Made by a program: the position numbers and the translations under genes. 41,647 nucleotides of DNA, from assembly GCA_002709225.1 (NCBI GenBank), contig PAQH01000115.1, positions 1-41,647 on the forward strand, written 5' to 3'. Positions 15,230 to 25,152 of the stretch are shown here, in pieces; position 1 is the first letter of the stretch, and every line of letters starts with the position of its first letter. This DNA comes from Planctomycetaceae bacterium. GTDB lineage: Bacteria > Planctomycetota > Planctomycetia > Pirellulales > Pirellulaceae. The notes below the pieces were generated by a model, which ran no database searches, was not told where the DNA came from, and was given only the letters and a program-made list of their open reading frames with translations.

Positions 15230-18200
15230 ATGCACAGGTTGATGCTCAGTTTCTACAACGACGCGGGTTCCGCCGTAATACGTGGTGGCTTGGTACTTAC
15301 TCTGTTCGCGATGATTGGTAGGCACCTGGTGCTGGCAGCGGAGCCAGTTTCAGGCTGGGACGTGGAGCGCCCAAGGGGACCACAGTGGACTCAGGACATC
15401 GACGTCGATGAGGGAACCTGGATCCATCTGGACGTGAGTCCTGATGGCCAGCAGATTGTCTTTGATCTCCTGGGTGACCTCTATCTGATGCCCATTACGG
15501 GCGCTGATGGTAAGGGCGGGCAGTTGCCGCGTAAATTAACATCGGGGGTTTCCTGGGATATGCAGCCGCGGTTCAGTCCCGACGGCGCACGGGTCGCCTT
15601 TACCAGCGACCGTCAAGGAAAGAGTGGGCGTGGGGGAGACAATATCTGGTGGATTGCTGTGGATGGTACTCAGCTCCAGCAGGTGACCAACGAGACATAT
15701 CGCTTGCTTAATGGGCCGGCCTGGTCACCCGATGGTAAGTACCTGGTGGCTCGCAAGCATTTCACGAGCCGACGTTCCCTCGGTGCGGGCGAGATGTGGC
15801 TCTACCACCGTGACGCCGTGTCGTTGAACGCGACAGCGGGAGTGCGTTTGACTTCACGGCCCGATGATCAGAAAGATGTGAATGAGCCGGTATTCTCGCC
15901 GGATGGCAAGTACCTTTACTACTCGCAGGATGTCAGTCCGGGCAATAGCTTTCAGTACAACAAGGATTCCAACCAACAGATTTACGCGATCCAGAGACTT
16001 GACTTGGCACGTGGCGAAACAGAAAGGCTTGTTACGGGCGCTGGAGGGGCATGCCGACCGACACCCTCTCCTGACGGCACAAGGCTGGCATTTGTGCGGC
16101 GGGTAGGTGCCAAGACGGGCCTACATCTTTTCGATCTGGATTCCGGAGCGGTACGCCTGGTCTACGATAGGCTCGAGCGGGATATGCAGGAGACGTGGGC
16201 CATTCACGGTGTCTATCCTGGGTTTGCTTGGATGCCGGATGGGCGAGAGATTGTGGTCTGGGCGAAGGGAAAGATTCGCCGTATCGATCTCTCCAAGGGC
16301 ACGTCACGGGTGATTCCCTTTCGTATCCAGGATCAGCGGAAGATCACACGCAGTTTGCGGGTACCAGTCGAAGTTGCACCAGAGAAATGGGATGTGCGCA
16401 TGTTGCGCTGGGTGCAAGTGTCCCCGCGCGCCGACCAGGTTGTATACCAGGCCTTGGGGCATATCTATTTGCGGTCTTTGCCAGATGGCCAGCCACGCCG
16501 GCTGACGACACAAACCGATCATTTCGAGTTTTTTCCGAGGTTCTCCCGGGATGGTAGGCAGATTGTTTACACCACCTGGAACGACGATCAGCTGGGTTCA
16601 GTACGCGTGGCAATGGCCGCACCCGGTCAGGCCGAGGGGCGGGTGGTCACTCAACGGCCGGGACATTATCGATTTCCCGTCTTCTCACCTGACGGAGAGA
16701 CCATTGTCTTTGAACGCCGCGGCGGTGGACATTTGACGTCGCCGCTCTGGTCTCGCGAGCCCGGTATTTGTCGGGTCCCGGTGGCGGGAGGCCGTGCTAA
16801 GCGAATTTCTCCCATTGGTTTCCGGCCAGATTTCGGAGTTGCTTCCGACCGTGTGTATTATCTGAAGCGTCAGTCGGATAAATCGGCGGACCACCTGCAG
16901 TACTGTTCGATGGACCTTTCCGGAAATGAACAGCGCGTGCACTATACAAGCCTGTGGGCCACGGATTATAGGATTTCACCGAATCGAAAGTGGATTGCCT
17001 TTATTGAACGCTTTCGTGTCTATGTGGCTCCCTTTGTTGACGCGGGCAGCCCTATCACAGTGGGGCCCGGAGGGAAGGGGATCCCCGTCACGCAGGCCAG
17101 TCAACAGGCGGGGGACTGGATCCACTTTTCGGGAGACAGTCAGCGCTTGCACTGGGCGTTGGGGTCCCAACTGTATTCTCACACACTGGGTCTTGGTACG
17201 GCGGAGACGGAGACCCCTCCAGAACCGCTTGAGCCGCGTCAAATTGGGTTCCAAGTTACCCAGGATCGGCCCCGCGGAACGTTGGCGCTGATTGGTGGAC
17301 GGATTTTGACCATGGGGCCGCGGGGAGAGATATCGGACGGCAGTCTGGTAATTGAAGAGAATCGCATCGTCGCGATTGGTCCGACGGCTGAGGTGAAGAT
17401 TCCACCGGATGCCCAACGGGTCGAACTGAACGGCCGCACCGTGTTGCCGGGATTGATCGATACCCATGCCCATGGCGCGCAGGCGGCGGCTGGAATTACG
17501 CCGCAGAAGAATTGGATTGACTACGCGCGTTTGGCGTTTGGCGTGACCCCCATTCACGATCCGTCCAACGATACACATAGTATCTTTGCTGCCAGTGAAA
17601 TGGCGCGCGCGGGAGTCATCGTTGCGCCGCGAACTTTTTCAACTGGCACGATTTTGTATGGCGCTACGGGCGCGAATAAGGCTGAGATCGACAGCCTGGA
17701 GGATGCGTTGTTTCATCTCCGTCGCATGCAGGCGGTCGGAGCGTTTTCGGTGAAAAGTTACAATCAGCCACGCCGTGATCAGCGTCAACAGGTGATTGCT
17801 GCGGCCCGTCAGCTGGGAATGATGGTCGTCCCCGAAGGGGGTTCGACGCTGAGTCACAACCTGACGATGATCGTAGATGGCCACACGGGAATCGAACACA
17901 CCTTGTCAGTGCAGACGGCTTACGATGATGTGTTCAATTTGTGGCGCAACACAGGTGTGGGATATACACCGACGTTGAGTGTGGCTTATGGTGGCTTGGC
18001 GGGTGAGCAGTACTGGTATGAAGTGGACGACCTGTGGTTGCATCCGCGCCTCCAGTCCTTTATCCCGCCGCACGTGCTGGTCCCGCCGTCACGGAGAAGG
18101 AATAAGGCGCCGCGAGAGGACTACAACCACATTCGGGTAGCGGAAATCGCGCAGCGGGTTGTGGCCGAAGGAGGGCTGGTGCAGACGGGCGGACACGGTC

Positions 18201-18595
18201 AACTCAAGGGGATTTGCACGCATTGGGAAATGTGGAGTTTCGTGCAGGGAGGAATGACACCTCTGCAGGCGCTGCGATGTGGTACGCTCAACGGCGCACG
18301 TTACCTAGGGCTGGACGGAGATTTGGGTTCACTGGAAACGGGTAAACTGGCCGATCTGGTGGTGATCGAGAAAGGGTACGATCCCACCCGCAATATTCGC
18401 CATTCCGAGCGGATCGATTTGGTGGTGGCCAACGGCCGGGTGTTTGATGCGCGGCGGATGAACGCCTGGGGTGACCCCGCGCCACGCGGCCGGTTCTACT
18501 GGCAGCGGGAGGGGTACGGGCTCAGCCAACGCCCGTCACACAGCGCCGGGTGTAGCTGCCAGCGCGTCGGGCGTGGCACTGGCTGGGAACGCTGA
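15230..18595 (+). CDS. Secreted PD40 beta-propeller / amidohydrolase fusion protein
   Basis: From the ATG at 15230 the protein has 1121 residues. A hydrophobic leader (about 20-40, GGLVLTLFAMIGRHLVLAA) suggests export. The first 700 residues contain TolB/PD40 propeller blades, seen as repeated SPDG motifs (LDVSPDGQQIVF, RFSPDGARVAF, WSPDGKYL, FSPDGKYLYY, FSPDGETIVF). The last 420 form an amidohydrolase: LPGLIDTHAHGAQ puts metal-type histidines at 746 and 748, and DGHTGIEH adds His885 and His890. The closing SLETGKLADLVVIEKG is typical. At the strand-8 position where an Asp is usual I see GGHGQLKG instead. Similar fusions are known in Bacteroidetes and planctomycetes with unknown substrate. 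The frame is open upstream to a TTG at 15119; an ATG at 15242 is an alternative start. It converges on sppA with 7 bp between stops. Confidence 0.88.
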   Translation: MHRLMLSFYNDAGSAVIRGGLVLTLFAMIGRHLVLAAEPVSGWDVERPRGPQWTQDIDVDEGTWIHLDVSPDGQQIVFDLLGDLYLMPITGADGKGGQLPRKLTSGVSWDMQPRFSPDGARVAFTSDRQGKSGRGGDNIWWIAVDGTQLQQVTNETYRLLNGPAWSPDGKYLVARKHFTSRRSLGAGEMWLYHRDAVSLNATAGVRLTSRPDDQKDVNEPVFSPDGKYLYYSQDVSPGNSFQYNKDSNQQIYAIQRLDLARGETERLVTGAGGACRPTPSPDGTRLAFVRRVGAKTGLHLFDLDSGAVRLVYDRLERDMQETWAIHGVYPGFAWMPDGREIVVWAKGKIRRIDLSKGTSRVIPFRIQDQRKITRSLRVPVEVAPEKWDVRMLRWVQVSPRADQVVYQALGHIYLRSLPDGQPRRLTTQTDHFEFFPRFSRDGRQIVYTTWNDDQLGSVRVAMAAPGQAEGRVVTQRPGHYRFPVFSPDGETIVFERRGGGHLTSPLWSREPGICRVPVAGGRAKRISPIGFRPDFGVASDRVYYLKRQSDKSADHLQYCSMDLSGNEQRVHYTSLWATDYRISPNRKWIAFIERFRVYVAPFVDAGSPITVGPGGKGIPVTQASQQAGDWIHFSGDSQRLHWALGSQLYSHTLGLGTAETETPPEPLEPRQIGFQVTQDRPRGTLALIGGRILTMGPRGEISDGSLVIEENRIVAIGPTAEVKIPPDAQRVELNGRTVLPGLIDTHAHGAQAAAGITPQKNWIDYARLAFGVTPIHDPSNDTHSIFAASEMARAGVIVAPRTFSTGTILYGATGANKAEIDSLEDALFHLRRMQAVGAFSVKSYNQPRRDQRQQVIAAARQLGMMVVPEGGSTLSHNLTMIVDGHTGIEHTLSVQTAYDDVFNLWRNTGVGYTPTLSVAYGGLAGEQYWYEVDDLWLHPRLQSFIPPHVLVPPSRRRNKAPREDYNHIRVAEIAQRVVAEGGLVQTGGHGQLKGICTHWEMWSFVQGGMTPLQALRCGTLNGARYLGLDGDLGSLETGKLADLVVIEKGYDPTRNIRHSERIDLVVANGRVFDARRMNAWGDPAPRGRFYWQREGYGLSQRPSHSAGCSCQRVGRGTGWER

Positions 18596-18602
18596 CGCCA
18601 TC

Positions 18603-20429
18603 CTAGCGGATGGTAATTTCCTCGGGGTGTAACGCCCAAATGGTGGGTGGCCCAGAATGCGCGCGTTCGGCGTCGTCCAGCAGCAATCGTAACTGGTTGA
18701 GTTGGAGACCGCGGGCCGCCAGCGCGCGGAGTTGACGGTTTCCCAATCCATTGAGGATTTCATCGCTACCGCCACTGCCCAGCAGTTCCATGAGGTTGAT
18801 GCCGCTACTAGGCAAAGGGCGATGTGCGACCGTGTATTTATCGAGTTTGGCTTTCTCCGCCAGGTACTTGAGGCAATCGTCCACTCCACCTAAGTGGTCG
18901 ATTAGTCCGAGTTCCCGCGCCTGGCTTCCAGACCAGACGCGACCACCTGCCAGTTCGCGAACCTTGTCGACCGGCAGGTTGCGTGCTTTGGAGACGAGCG
19001 CCAGAAACTTCCCGTAGACGCTGTCGATCGTTTTCTCGAGGGCCGCCTTTTCACCGGCGGACCAGACGCGATCAAGTGAGAACATCCCGGCGGATTCGTC
19101 GAGCGTAAGTGATTCGATGTGAACACCCACGCGACGCAACAGCGCCCCGCCACTCAGCTTCATCGAAAACACTCCGATGGAACCGGTAATGGTTCCGGAC
19201 TCCGCGTATACCGGAACCCCGATGCAGCTGATCCAATAGCCACCGGAAGCGGCGGTATCTCCCATTGAAACCACGGTCGGCTTGGCGGCGACTAGTTTCT
19301 CCAATGAACTGCGAATGACTTCACTGGCGGTGGCGCTGCCCCCTGGTGAATTGATTCGAACGACGACGGCCTTGATGGAATCATCGTCTATTAGGGATTG
19401 GACTGCCTTGACGGTCGCACCAGCGACAATCGAGCCACTGCTAGCGTCTCTTCCGGAAATAATGTTCCCACTTAGGTGTAAAACGGCGATTACCGAACCA
19501 CGTGTTCGAGTGGCGGCCTTGGGTCCTGACATGAGGCTTCCCATCAGCTCAAAAAAGGAAACGGATCGCTGTGGTGTTGTCGCCGGACTCGACCAGACCA
19601 GCTCACCAGGAATACGTTCCGAGAGGGTCGCTTTCAGACTGCCGTAGGGTGCCAGCTGGTCGACCAATCCCGCAGCCAGCGCCTCTTCGGCGAGCACAAT
19701 GCGTTGCTTTTGGAACCGGCGAATGACTTCTTTCTCGAGTCCTCGGCCGGCTGCGATCTTGGCAACGACACCATCGTTGATCCGGCGCAACATCTGTAAG
19801 TAATGGTCGCGCAAGTGGGTACTCATGGTCGACTGGGTGTAGGGTTCCACGGCTCCCTTGAAGTTTCCCGCACGGACCACCGAAGCTTGGATCCCCAGCA
19901 GGTCGAAGGCATCTTTGTAGTACATGCTTTGCATGGCGAGTGAGGGCATGTCAATACCACCGAAATCGGCCATCAGCACTTCATCGCAGGAGGCCGCGAT
20001 CGCCAACGCGACGGTTGACGCGTCTTCCAGCCAGGCGATGGTCTTTTTCCCCGACTTCTTGAAGCGTTCGACGCGACGGGTAAACTCGCCCAATTGGGCC
20101 ATGTTCATGGAGAGTGTCGGGTCGGAAAGATCTAGGACAAGGTGCTGGGTTGTTTTCGCGTCGGCTAATTTGTCGACGTATTCACAGAGCCGGTAGAAAG
20201 GCTTCTGATTGACCGGTCCTTGCAGCAGAGCAGTCACATCGAGACTCATCGATTGCGGCAGGTCCGCGTAGGCCCCCCGCATCGCGAGCAAGTGCACGTT
20301 TTGTTTGGCTGGTGGGGCGTTCTCCTGGGGTTCTTCCTCGGCACGTGCAGTTAGGGCGGCGTTAGCGAGGCACAGAGTCCAGGCCAATGCCGCTTGTAAA
20401 TGCAAAACAGGTCGTCTGTGATGGGACAT
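18603..20429 (-). CDS. sppA: Signal peptide peptidase SppA, 67K type (family S49)
   Basis: The 608-residue protein has two S49 domains in tandem, like E. coli SppA. An N-terminal hydrophobic signal or anchor (about residues 8-30) precedes them. The catalytic lysine is in the first domain, GNFKGAVEPY with Lys191, the counterpart of E. coli Lys209. The nucleophile is in the second domain, DTAASGGYW with Ser395, and the INSPGGSATASE substrate-binding loop is present at 360-370. SppA degrades leftover signal peptides in the inner membrane. The ATG has only a weak AAGG upstream. It converges with the amidohydrolase gene and shows no operon partner; the upstream DUF1501 gene on the same strand ends 134 bp before its start. 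Confidence 0.93.
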   Translation of the reverse strand: MSHHRRPVLHLQAALAWTLCLANAALTARAEEEPQENAPPAKQNVHLLAMRGAYADLPQSMSLDVTALLQGPVNQKPFYRLCEYVDKLADAKTTQHLVLDLSDPTLSMNMAQLGEFTRRVERFKKSGKKTIAWLEDASTVALAIAASCDEVLMADFGGIDMPSLAMQSMYYKDAFDLLGIQASVVRAGNFKGAVEPYTQSTMSTHLRDHYLQMLRRINDGVVAKIAAGRGLEKEVIRRFQKQRIVLAEEALAAGLVDQLAPYGSLKATLSERIPGELVWSSPATTPQRSVSFFELMGSLMSGPKAATRTRGSVIAVLHLSGNIISGRDASSGSIVAGATVKAVQSLIDDDSIKAVVVRINSPGGSATASEVIRSSLEKLVAAKPTVVSMGDTAASGGYWISCIGVPVYAESGTITGSIGVFSMKLSGGALLRRVGVHIESLTLDESAGMFSLDRVWSAGEKAALEKTIDSVYGKFLALVSKARNLPVDKVRELAGGRVWSGSQARELGLIDHLGGVDDCLKYLAEKAKLDKYTVAHRPLPSSGINLMELLGSGGSDEILNGLGNRQLRALAARGLQLNQLRLLLDDAERAHSGPPTIWALHPEEITIR

Positions 20430-20563
20430 GGTGGTAGCAACCTTGTATTGGAGAGCGGGTCAGCGTCGTGTATGGAGACGGCACGAGACACAGGGAGCTC
20501 TCGGGGACACTGGTATGATACAACGGATTTAGTGCCATTCGTTTAGTGCATGTGGGTCTGCGG

Positions 20564-22003
20564 TTAGGAGAGAATATCCTTGATCACGTTTCCATGGACA
20601 TTGGTCAATCGACGCTGGATTCCGTTGTGATAGAAGGTGAGGCGTCGATGGTCGATTCCTAGCAGGTGCAGGACGGTGGCATGGAAGTCATGCCAGTGGA
20701 CGCGTTGGTCGACTGACTGCCAGCCCACATCGTCGGTACTGCCGTATGTCATGCCACCGCGCAGCCCCGCCCCGGCCAGCCACACTGAGAAACCGTTCTG
20801 GTTGTGGTCTCGTCCCGTCCCCAGCGTGCTCGCGCCGGACTGGGCAAAGGGGGTGCGGCCGAACTCGGAAGTAAACAGGACGAGTGTGTCGTCCAGGAGT
20901 CCACGTTGCCGTAAGTCTCGAAGTAGGGCGGCCAGTGGCCGATCGATTCGGGCTGCTTCGCGGCCGTGGTTTCTAATCATGTCCTCATGGCCATCCCAGT
21001 TGATACGGGGACTGACGAAGGCGCCGCCCGAAAAGAGTTGTACAAATCGGACTCCGCGTTCGACCAGTCGCCGAGCCAGCAGGCAAGCGCGTCCAAAATC
21101 GGACGTGGTCTTGCCAGCCAGGCCGTATTGCCGATGGGTCAGGGCGGTTTCGCGCTCCAGATCTGCGACGGTGGGTACGGCGACTTGCATTTTTGCCGCC
21201 AGCTCGTAACTGCGCATCCGTGCAAGTAACGCGTCGCTGGTGCCCCGTCTTTGCAGATGGCGTTGGTTCAAGCCCGCCAGCAGCCGACGGCTGGCCAATT
21301 CCGTGCCACTTGGGATCGGTTTTGCCGGGAATAACTCGTCTAGCGGCTGGCCGGTCGCACGCAAGACGACGCCTTGATGTCGGGCCGACAGAAAACCGTT
21401 GGACCAATTGATCGAGCCCCCGGCGGGGACGCCGCGGGGGTCGGGAATGACGACATAAGACGGTAGCTCGTCGGTCTCATTGCCCATGCCGTAGCTAAGC
21501 CAGGCGCCACATGTGGGGAATCCATTGAGACGAAATCCCGTGTTCTGCTGGAAAGTCGCTGGGGTATGGTTTGAGGTTTCCGCATACATCGAATTGATAA
21601 CGGTCAGCTCGTCAGCGACTTGCGCCAGGTGTGGGAACAGGTCTGAAATCCAGAGGCCACTCTGCCCTCTTCGCCTGAACAACCAGTCGTTTTTCCGTAG
21701 CAGTCCCACTTGGCCAAAGAAAACGTCCGGTCGACGCTGGCTGACGAGTGGAGTGCCGTGATACCGCTGCAACAGCGGTTTGTAGTCGAAGGAGTCGACC
21801 TGGCTGAGTCCGCCACAGAGGACGACTTGAATGACGCGCCGCACACGTGGTGGGAAATGTGGCCAGCTGACCTGGGCCGTCGTGGTCGTTTTCCGCTGTG
21901 CTGCGTGACTATCGCGCAGCAGGAGGTCTGTCAGCGCCAGCGCGCCGATTCCCCGAGACGCAAATGAAAGGACATCTCTGCGGTCGAATGATTTGTCTGG
22001 CAT
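20564..22003 (-). CDS. DUF1501 domain-containing protein paired with the PSD1 cytochrome gene
   Basis: The protein starts with a twin-arginine-like leader, DRRDVLSFASRGIGALALTDLLL, so it is probably exported folded. The DUF1501 core, related to alkaline-phosphatase/sulfatase-fold enzymes, shows VIQVVLCGGLSQVDSFDYKP, the PRGVPAGG loop, GVRFVQLFSG with a following NWDGHEDM, and LFTSEFGRTPFAQ. The frame is open upstream past the stop of the PSD1 gene; an ATG at 22066 would overlap that gene by 23 bp, whereas 22003 leaves a 40-bp gap and a leader of usual length. Neither has a good ribosome-binding site. DUF1501 genes follow PSD1/cytochrome genes in many planctomycetes, suggesting joint work in polysaccharide breakdown, but no activity is proven. 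Confidence 0.9.
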   Translation of the reverse strand: MPDKSFDRRDVLSFASRGIGALALTDLLLRDSHAAQRKTTTTAQVSWPHFPPRVRRVIQVVLCGGLSQVDSFDYKPLLQRYHGTPLVSQRRPDVFFGQVGLLRKNDWLFRRRGQSGLWISDLFPHLAQVADELTVINSMYAETSNHTPATFQQNTGFRLNGFPTCGAWLSYGMGNETDELPSYVVIPDPRGVPAGGSINWSNGFLSARHQGVVLRATGQPLDELFPAKPIPSGTELASRRLLAGLNQRHLQRRGTSDALLARMRSYELAAKMQVAVPTVADLERETALTHRQYGLAGKTTSDFGRACLLARRLVERGVRFVQLFSGGAFVSPRINWDGHEDMIRNHGREAARIDRPLAALLRDLRQRGLLDDTLVLFTSEFGRTPFAQSGASTLGTGRDHNQNGFSVWLAGAGLRGGMTYGSTDDVGWQSVDQRVHWHDFHATVLHLLGIDHRRLTFYHNGIQRRLTNVHGNVIKDILS

Positions 22004-22043
22004 GCGGGGCGTCTGGGAGCGTGAAGAGGGTGGCGTCTGGCGC

Positions 22044-25000
22044 TCAATCGATATAGAGGAATTCATTGGTGTTGAATAGCACGCGACAATAGGCCGCGAG
22101 TCCGTGTTCGCGAATAAACTGCGCCGCAACGGTGAGGTCCTCCTCGGTTGCGGTGCGCGAGTAAGCCAGCAGTATCGCCCATGCTGCTTGTTCGCGGGGG
22201 CGAGGTCCGGCTTCGCGGGTGATTCGTTCCACCATCCGCTGGGCCATGCGCAATACAAAGGAATTGTTCAGTAATGCGAGTGATTGGGTGGGAGTCGTGG
22301 TGACCGCTCTGCGCGGCGCCGTGGTGGCCGGGTCGGGGCAGTCAAACGCATCCAGGAAAGCGTTTCGTCCGGAACGCAACCAGGTTCGGTAAATGGTACG
22401 CCGGTTGAATGGGGCTCCGACCGGGTCGGTCATGCGATAAAACTGGCTGTTGGATACGAACGTCGTAAAGTCTTGGTAGGGAGGCCCGCCAAGTTGGCGA
22501 TTAAGTTGTCCGGCGGCGCAGAGGAGGGTGTCACGCAGCGCTTCCGCTTCCAGACGTTGCGGACTACGACGCCAAAGCAGGCGGTTGTCAGCGTCGCGTC
22601 GGAGACACTCGGGACGGGCCAGCGAGTCCTGGCGATAGGTTGCGGAGGTCACGATCAGGCGGTGCACGTGTTTGAGGCTCCAGTTTGACGTGACCAGTTC
22701 GCTAGCCAGCCAGTCGAGTAGCTCGGGGTGGCTGGGACGTCCTCCGTTGTACCCAAAATCGTTGGGTGTACTGACCAGGCCTGTACCAAAGTGGTAGTGC
22801 CAGAGACGGTTGACAATGACACGTGAAAACAGTGGATTGCGATTGTCGGTTACCCATTGGGCTAAGGCGTTCCGGCGCGCGGAGTCGGAGGCCTGGGGCG
22901 CAAGCCCGAAATCGGCTGAGGGACCTGGCACCGCCGCCACGCCGCCTGCGGAAACGACCTTTCCCGGCGAGGTCGGGTTGCCACGCGCCAGAACATGCGT
23001 CACCTCGGCGGGTCTGGGCGCGACCGCGTAAACCGGGAATGCCTTGACTTCTTTCAGCGACTTTTCTCGTAACTGAATGGTGGCCCGCAGGGATGCGTAT
23101 TGGTTTTGCTGAACCGGGGATAAGGCAGCCACGGCCCGTTCACGAGAGATGCGGTGGGTTTCCAGCAAATAGGAGGTTTCAACCTCCGCTGGCGTCAGTG
23201 CACGATTGTATATTTGGGCACAATCCAGCAGACCCTGCATTTGTTTTTCTGCCTCGGGTGCGCCATGCCGTAAACCGAACAACACCATCCACTTTCCAGC
23301 GGGAAACACCAATGGTTTTGAGGTGCGGTAGGCTCTGCCGTATGGTTTTCCGTTGCGGTACGCAGTAACGGTGCCGTCGGTTTGATAGGTGATCGCCACG
23401 TGCACTGGAGCGTTGGTGGTGGTTTCCGCAGAAGCCGAAAAAGGACGTGATCGCAGGTAGCCTTCGCTGCCAGCCATCCAGTGACGGGGCTGCTGTTCCC
23501 CAAATACAATCGCGTCGAATTTCTGGCCGTCGAGATATTGGACGGTCAACGCACTACCACCTCTTTGTTCAAGATTCGCCAGCCGCACCCACGCTTCGAG
23601 TGTCTTGGCCTGCAAGGTAAATTCGATGGGGTGTGTGGCCGCGTAACCCGTGTCACGATCCAGGATCAGTGCTCCGTCGTCTCGTCGTGCCGCAGGATGC
23701 TGAATCGCGTGGGCTTTACCGAAGCGATCGTTTTGGTTTTCGTCGAAGTCCCACCGCGTCACGGGTTGGACTCGTACTGGCCGGTTTTCAGGAAGCCCCG
23801 TGTGGGCCGTCAGTAAGCGGTTTTGCGCAGTTTTCTCAAGGCTTTGAAGTTGTCTTCGTAGGTGCGTGAGCTCTTGGTTTAGGTCGTGTTGTCGTTGTTT
23901 GGCGGCGGGTGAAATGACGTGTCGTACACCGTGTCGGACTCCCGCCATCGCGGCGGTGAGGCGATAGTATTCCTGCTGCCCAATCGGGTCGAATTTGTGG
24001 TCGTGACAGCGAGCGCACTGGACAGTAAGGCCGAGGAAAGTCTGGCCTAGCGTTCCCACAACGTCTTCCAGTTCATCCTGGCGGACGACGGCACGCATGG
24101 CCTGGCTCTGTTGAGCCTGGCCGACTTCATCGTAGGCGCCTGCCACCAGAAACCCGGTGGCAATGACCGCCTGGGGATCGTTGGGCGCTAAGACATCGCC
24201 GGCGATCTGCAGTCGCGCGAAGAGGTTGTAGGGCATGTCCTGATTCATAGCCTCGACAACCCAGTCGCGGTAGTGGTAGGAATGGGGACGCAGTTTGTCG
24301 CGCTCGAATCCCTGGCTTTCCCCAAAACGGACAATGTCCAGCCAATGGCGCGCCCAACGCTCGCCGAAATGTCGCGAGGAGAGCAGGCGATCCAGTGTGC
24401 GTTCTAGGCGGTTTTCCAGGTCATCTGCAGGGTGGCTTGCGAAGTCGAGGACCTGTTCAGGTGTAGGCGGTAAACCCAGGAGATCGAAGGAAAGTCTGCG
24501 CATCAACAGCAGGGGACTGATTGAGGGTGTTGGTGTCAGCTGCGCGTCACGCAACCGGCGAAGTATGAAAGCGTCAATCGGGTTACGTACCCAGTCGTCA
24601 TGCTGCGTCGCCGGGAGTCCGGGGCGGGTCAGCGGTTGCAGTGACCACCAATCTTTCCCGGCGCGACGTGCCGCGGTGGGCTGGATAGGGGCGGTGCCCC
24701 ATGTGGCCCCGTTGGTGATCCAGTCGCGCAGACGTTGACGCGCCGCTGCGGAAAGCGGTTTGTCGGGTGGCATTTCGCCGGCGTCCACACGCTGCAGCAG
24801 GAGGCTCGTAGCCGGATTGCCAGGGGTAATGCTGCTCCCACTCTCTCCGCCCGCCAGAGCGGTTGCCCGCCGCGATAAATCGAGTCCACCCTTGGGTGAG
24901 GTCCCTTGGTGACACCGCAAACAATGGGTTGCTAGGATGGGCGCGACCTCGCGATCGAACCGTACTGCGTTCTCGGACAACGCTTGGCTGGCCGCCAGCT

Positions 25001-25070
25001 GTGTGCTGGAAACTCCCAGTGGAGCGTTGGCGAGCATGACAAGGAGCAGGATCGCGTGAGCGTTCTTCAT
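22044..25070 (-). CDS. Planctomycete cytochrome / DUF1549 / LamG / DUF1553 (PSD1) protein
   Basis: The 1008-residue protein has a signal peptide (about 1-20). A planctomycete cytochrome C domain follows, with heme motif CLRCH at 50-54 and GEMPPDKPLS. DUF1549 spans about 165-385 and contains RWARHWLDIVRFGES and a second heme-type motif, CARCHDHKFDPI. A concanavalin/LamG-like domain lies at about 450-620 (FTLQAKTLEAWVRL, YRNGKPYGRAY). DUF1553 (PSD1) covers about 720-990 (NPLFSRVIVNRLWHYHFGTGLV, RRSPQRLEAEALRDTLL, RRAVTTTPTQSLALLNN). This full set is a phylum-typical exported protein, thought to take part in breakdown of complex carbon, with the LamG part as a sugar-binding candidate. It lies directly upstream of the DUF1501 gene on the same strand. 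Confidence 0.95.
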   Translation of the reverse strand: MKNAHAILLLVMLANAPLGVSSTQLAASQALSENAVRFDREVAPILATHCLRCHQGTSPKGGLDLSRRATALAGGESGSSITPGNPATSLLLQRVDAGEMPPDKPLSAAARQRLRDWITNGATWGTAPIQPTAARRAGKDWWSLQPLTRPGLPATQHDDWVRNPIDAFILRRLRDAQLTPTPSISPLLLMRRLSFDLLGLPPTPEQVLDFASHPADDLENRLERTLDRLLSSRHFGERWARHWLDIVRFGESQGFERDKLRPHSYHYRDWVVEAMNQDMPYNLFARLQIAGDVLAPNDPQAVIATGFLVAGAYDEVGQAQQSQAMRAVVRQDELEDVVGTLGQTFLGLTVQCARCHDHKFDPIGQQEYYRLTAAMAGVRHGVRHVISPAAKQRQHDLNQELTHLRRQLQSLEKTAQNRLLTAHTGLPENRPVRVQPVTRWDFDENQNDRFGKAHAIQHPAARRDDGALILDRDTGYAATHPIEFTLQAKTLEAWVRLANLEQRGGSALTVQYLDGQKFDAIVFGEQQPRHWMAGSEGYLRSRPFSASAETTTNAPVHVAITYQTDGTVTAYRNGKPYGRAYRTSKPLVFPAGKWMVLFGLRHGAPEAEKQMQGLLDCAQIYNRALTPAEVETSYLLETHRISRERAVAALSPVQQNQYASLRATIQLREKSLKEVKAFPVYAVAPRPAEVTHVLARGNPTSPGKVVSAGGVAAVPGPSADFGLAPQASDSARRNALAQWVTDNRNPLFSRVIVNRLWHYHFGTGLVSTPNDFGYNGGRPSHPELLDWLASELVTSNWSLKHVHRLIVTSATYRQDSLARPECLRRDADNRLLWRRSPQRLEAEALRDTLLCAAGQLNRQLGGPPYQDFTTFVSNSQFYRMTDPVGAPFNRRTIYRTWLRSGRNAFLDAFDCPDPATTAPRRAVTTTPTQSLALLNNSFVLRMAQRMVERITREAGPRPREQAAWAILLAYSRTATEEDLTVAAQFIREHGLAAYCRVLFNTNEFLYID

Positions 25071-25152
25071 AGGGCCAGGCGGAGTTCGGGCGGTAGAGGG
25101 ATTGACGGTGCGCCAGCGATGGTTGTTTGCCTCTTGAGCGATCGTGTTAGGA

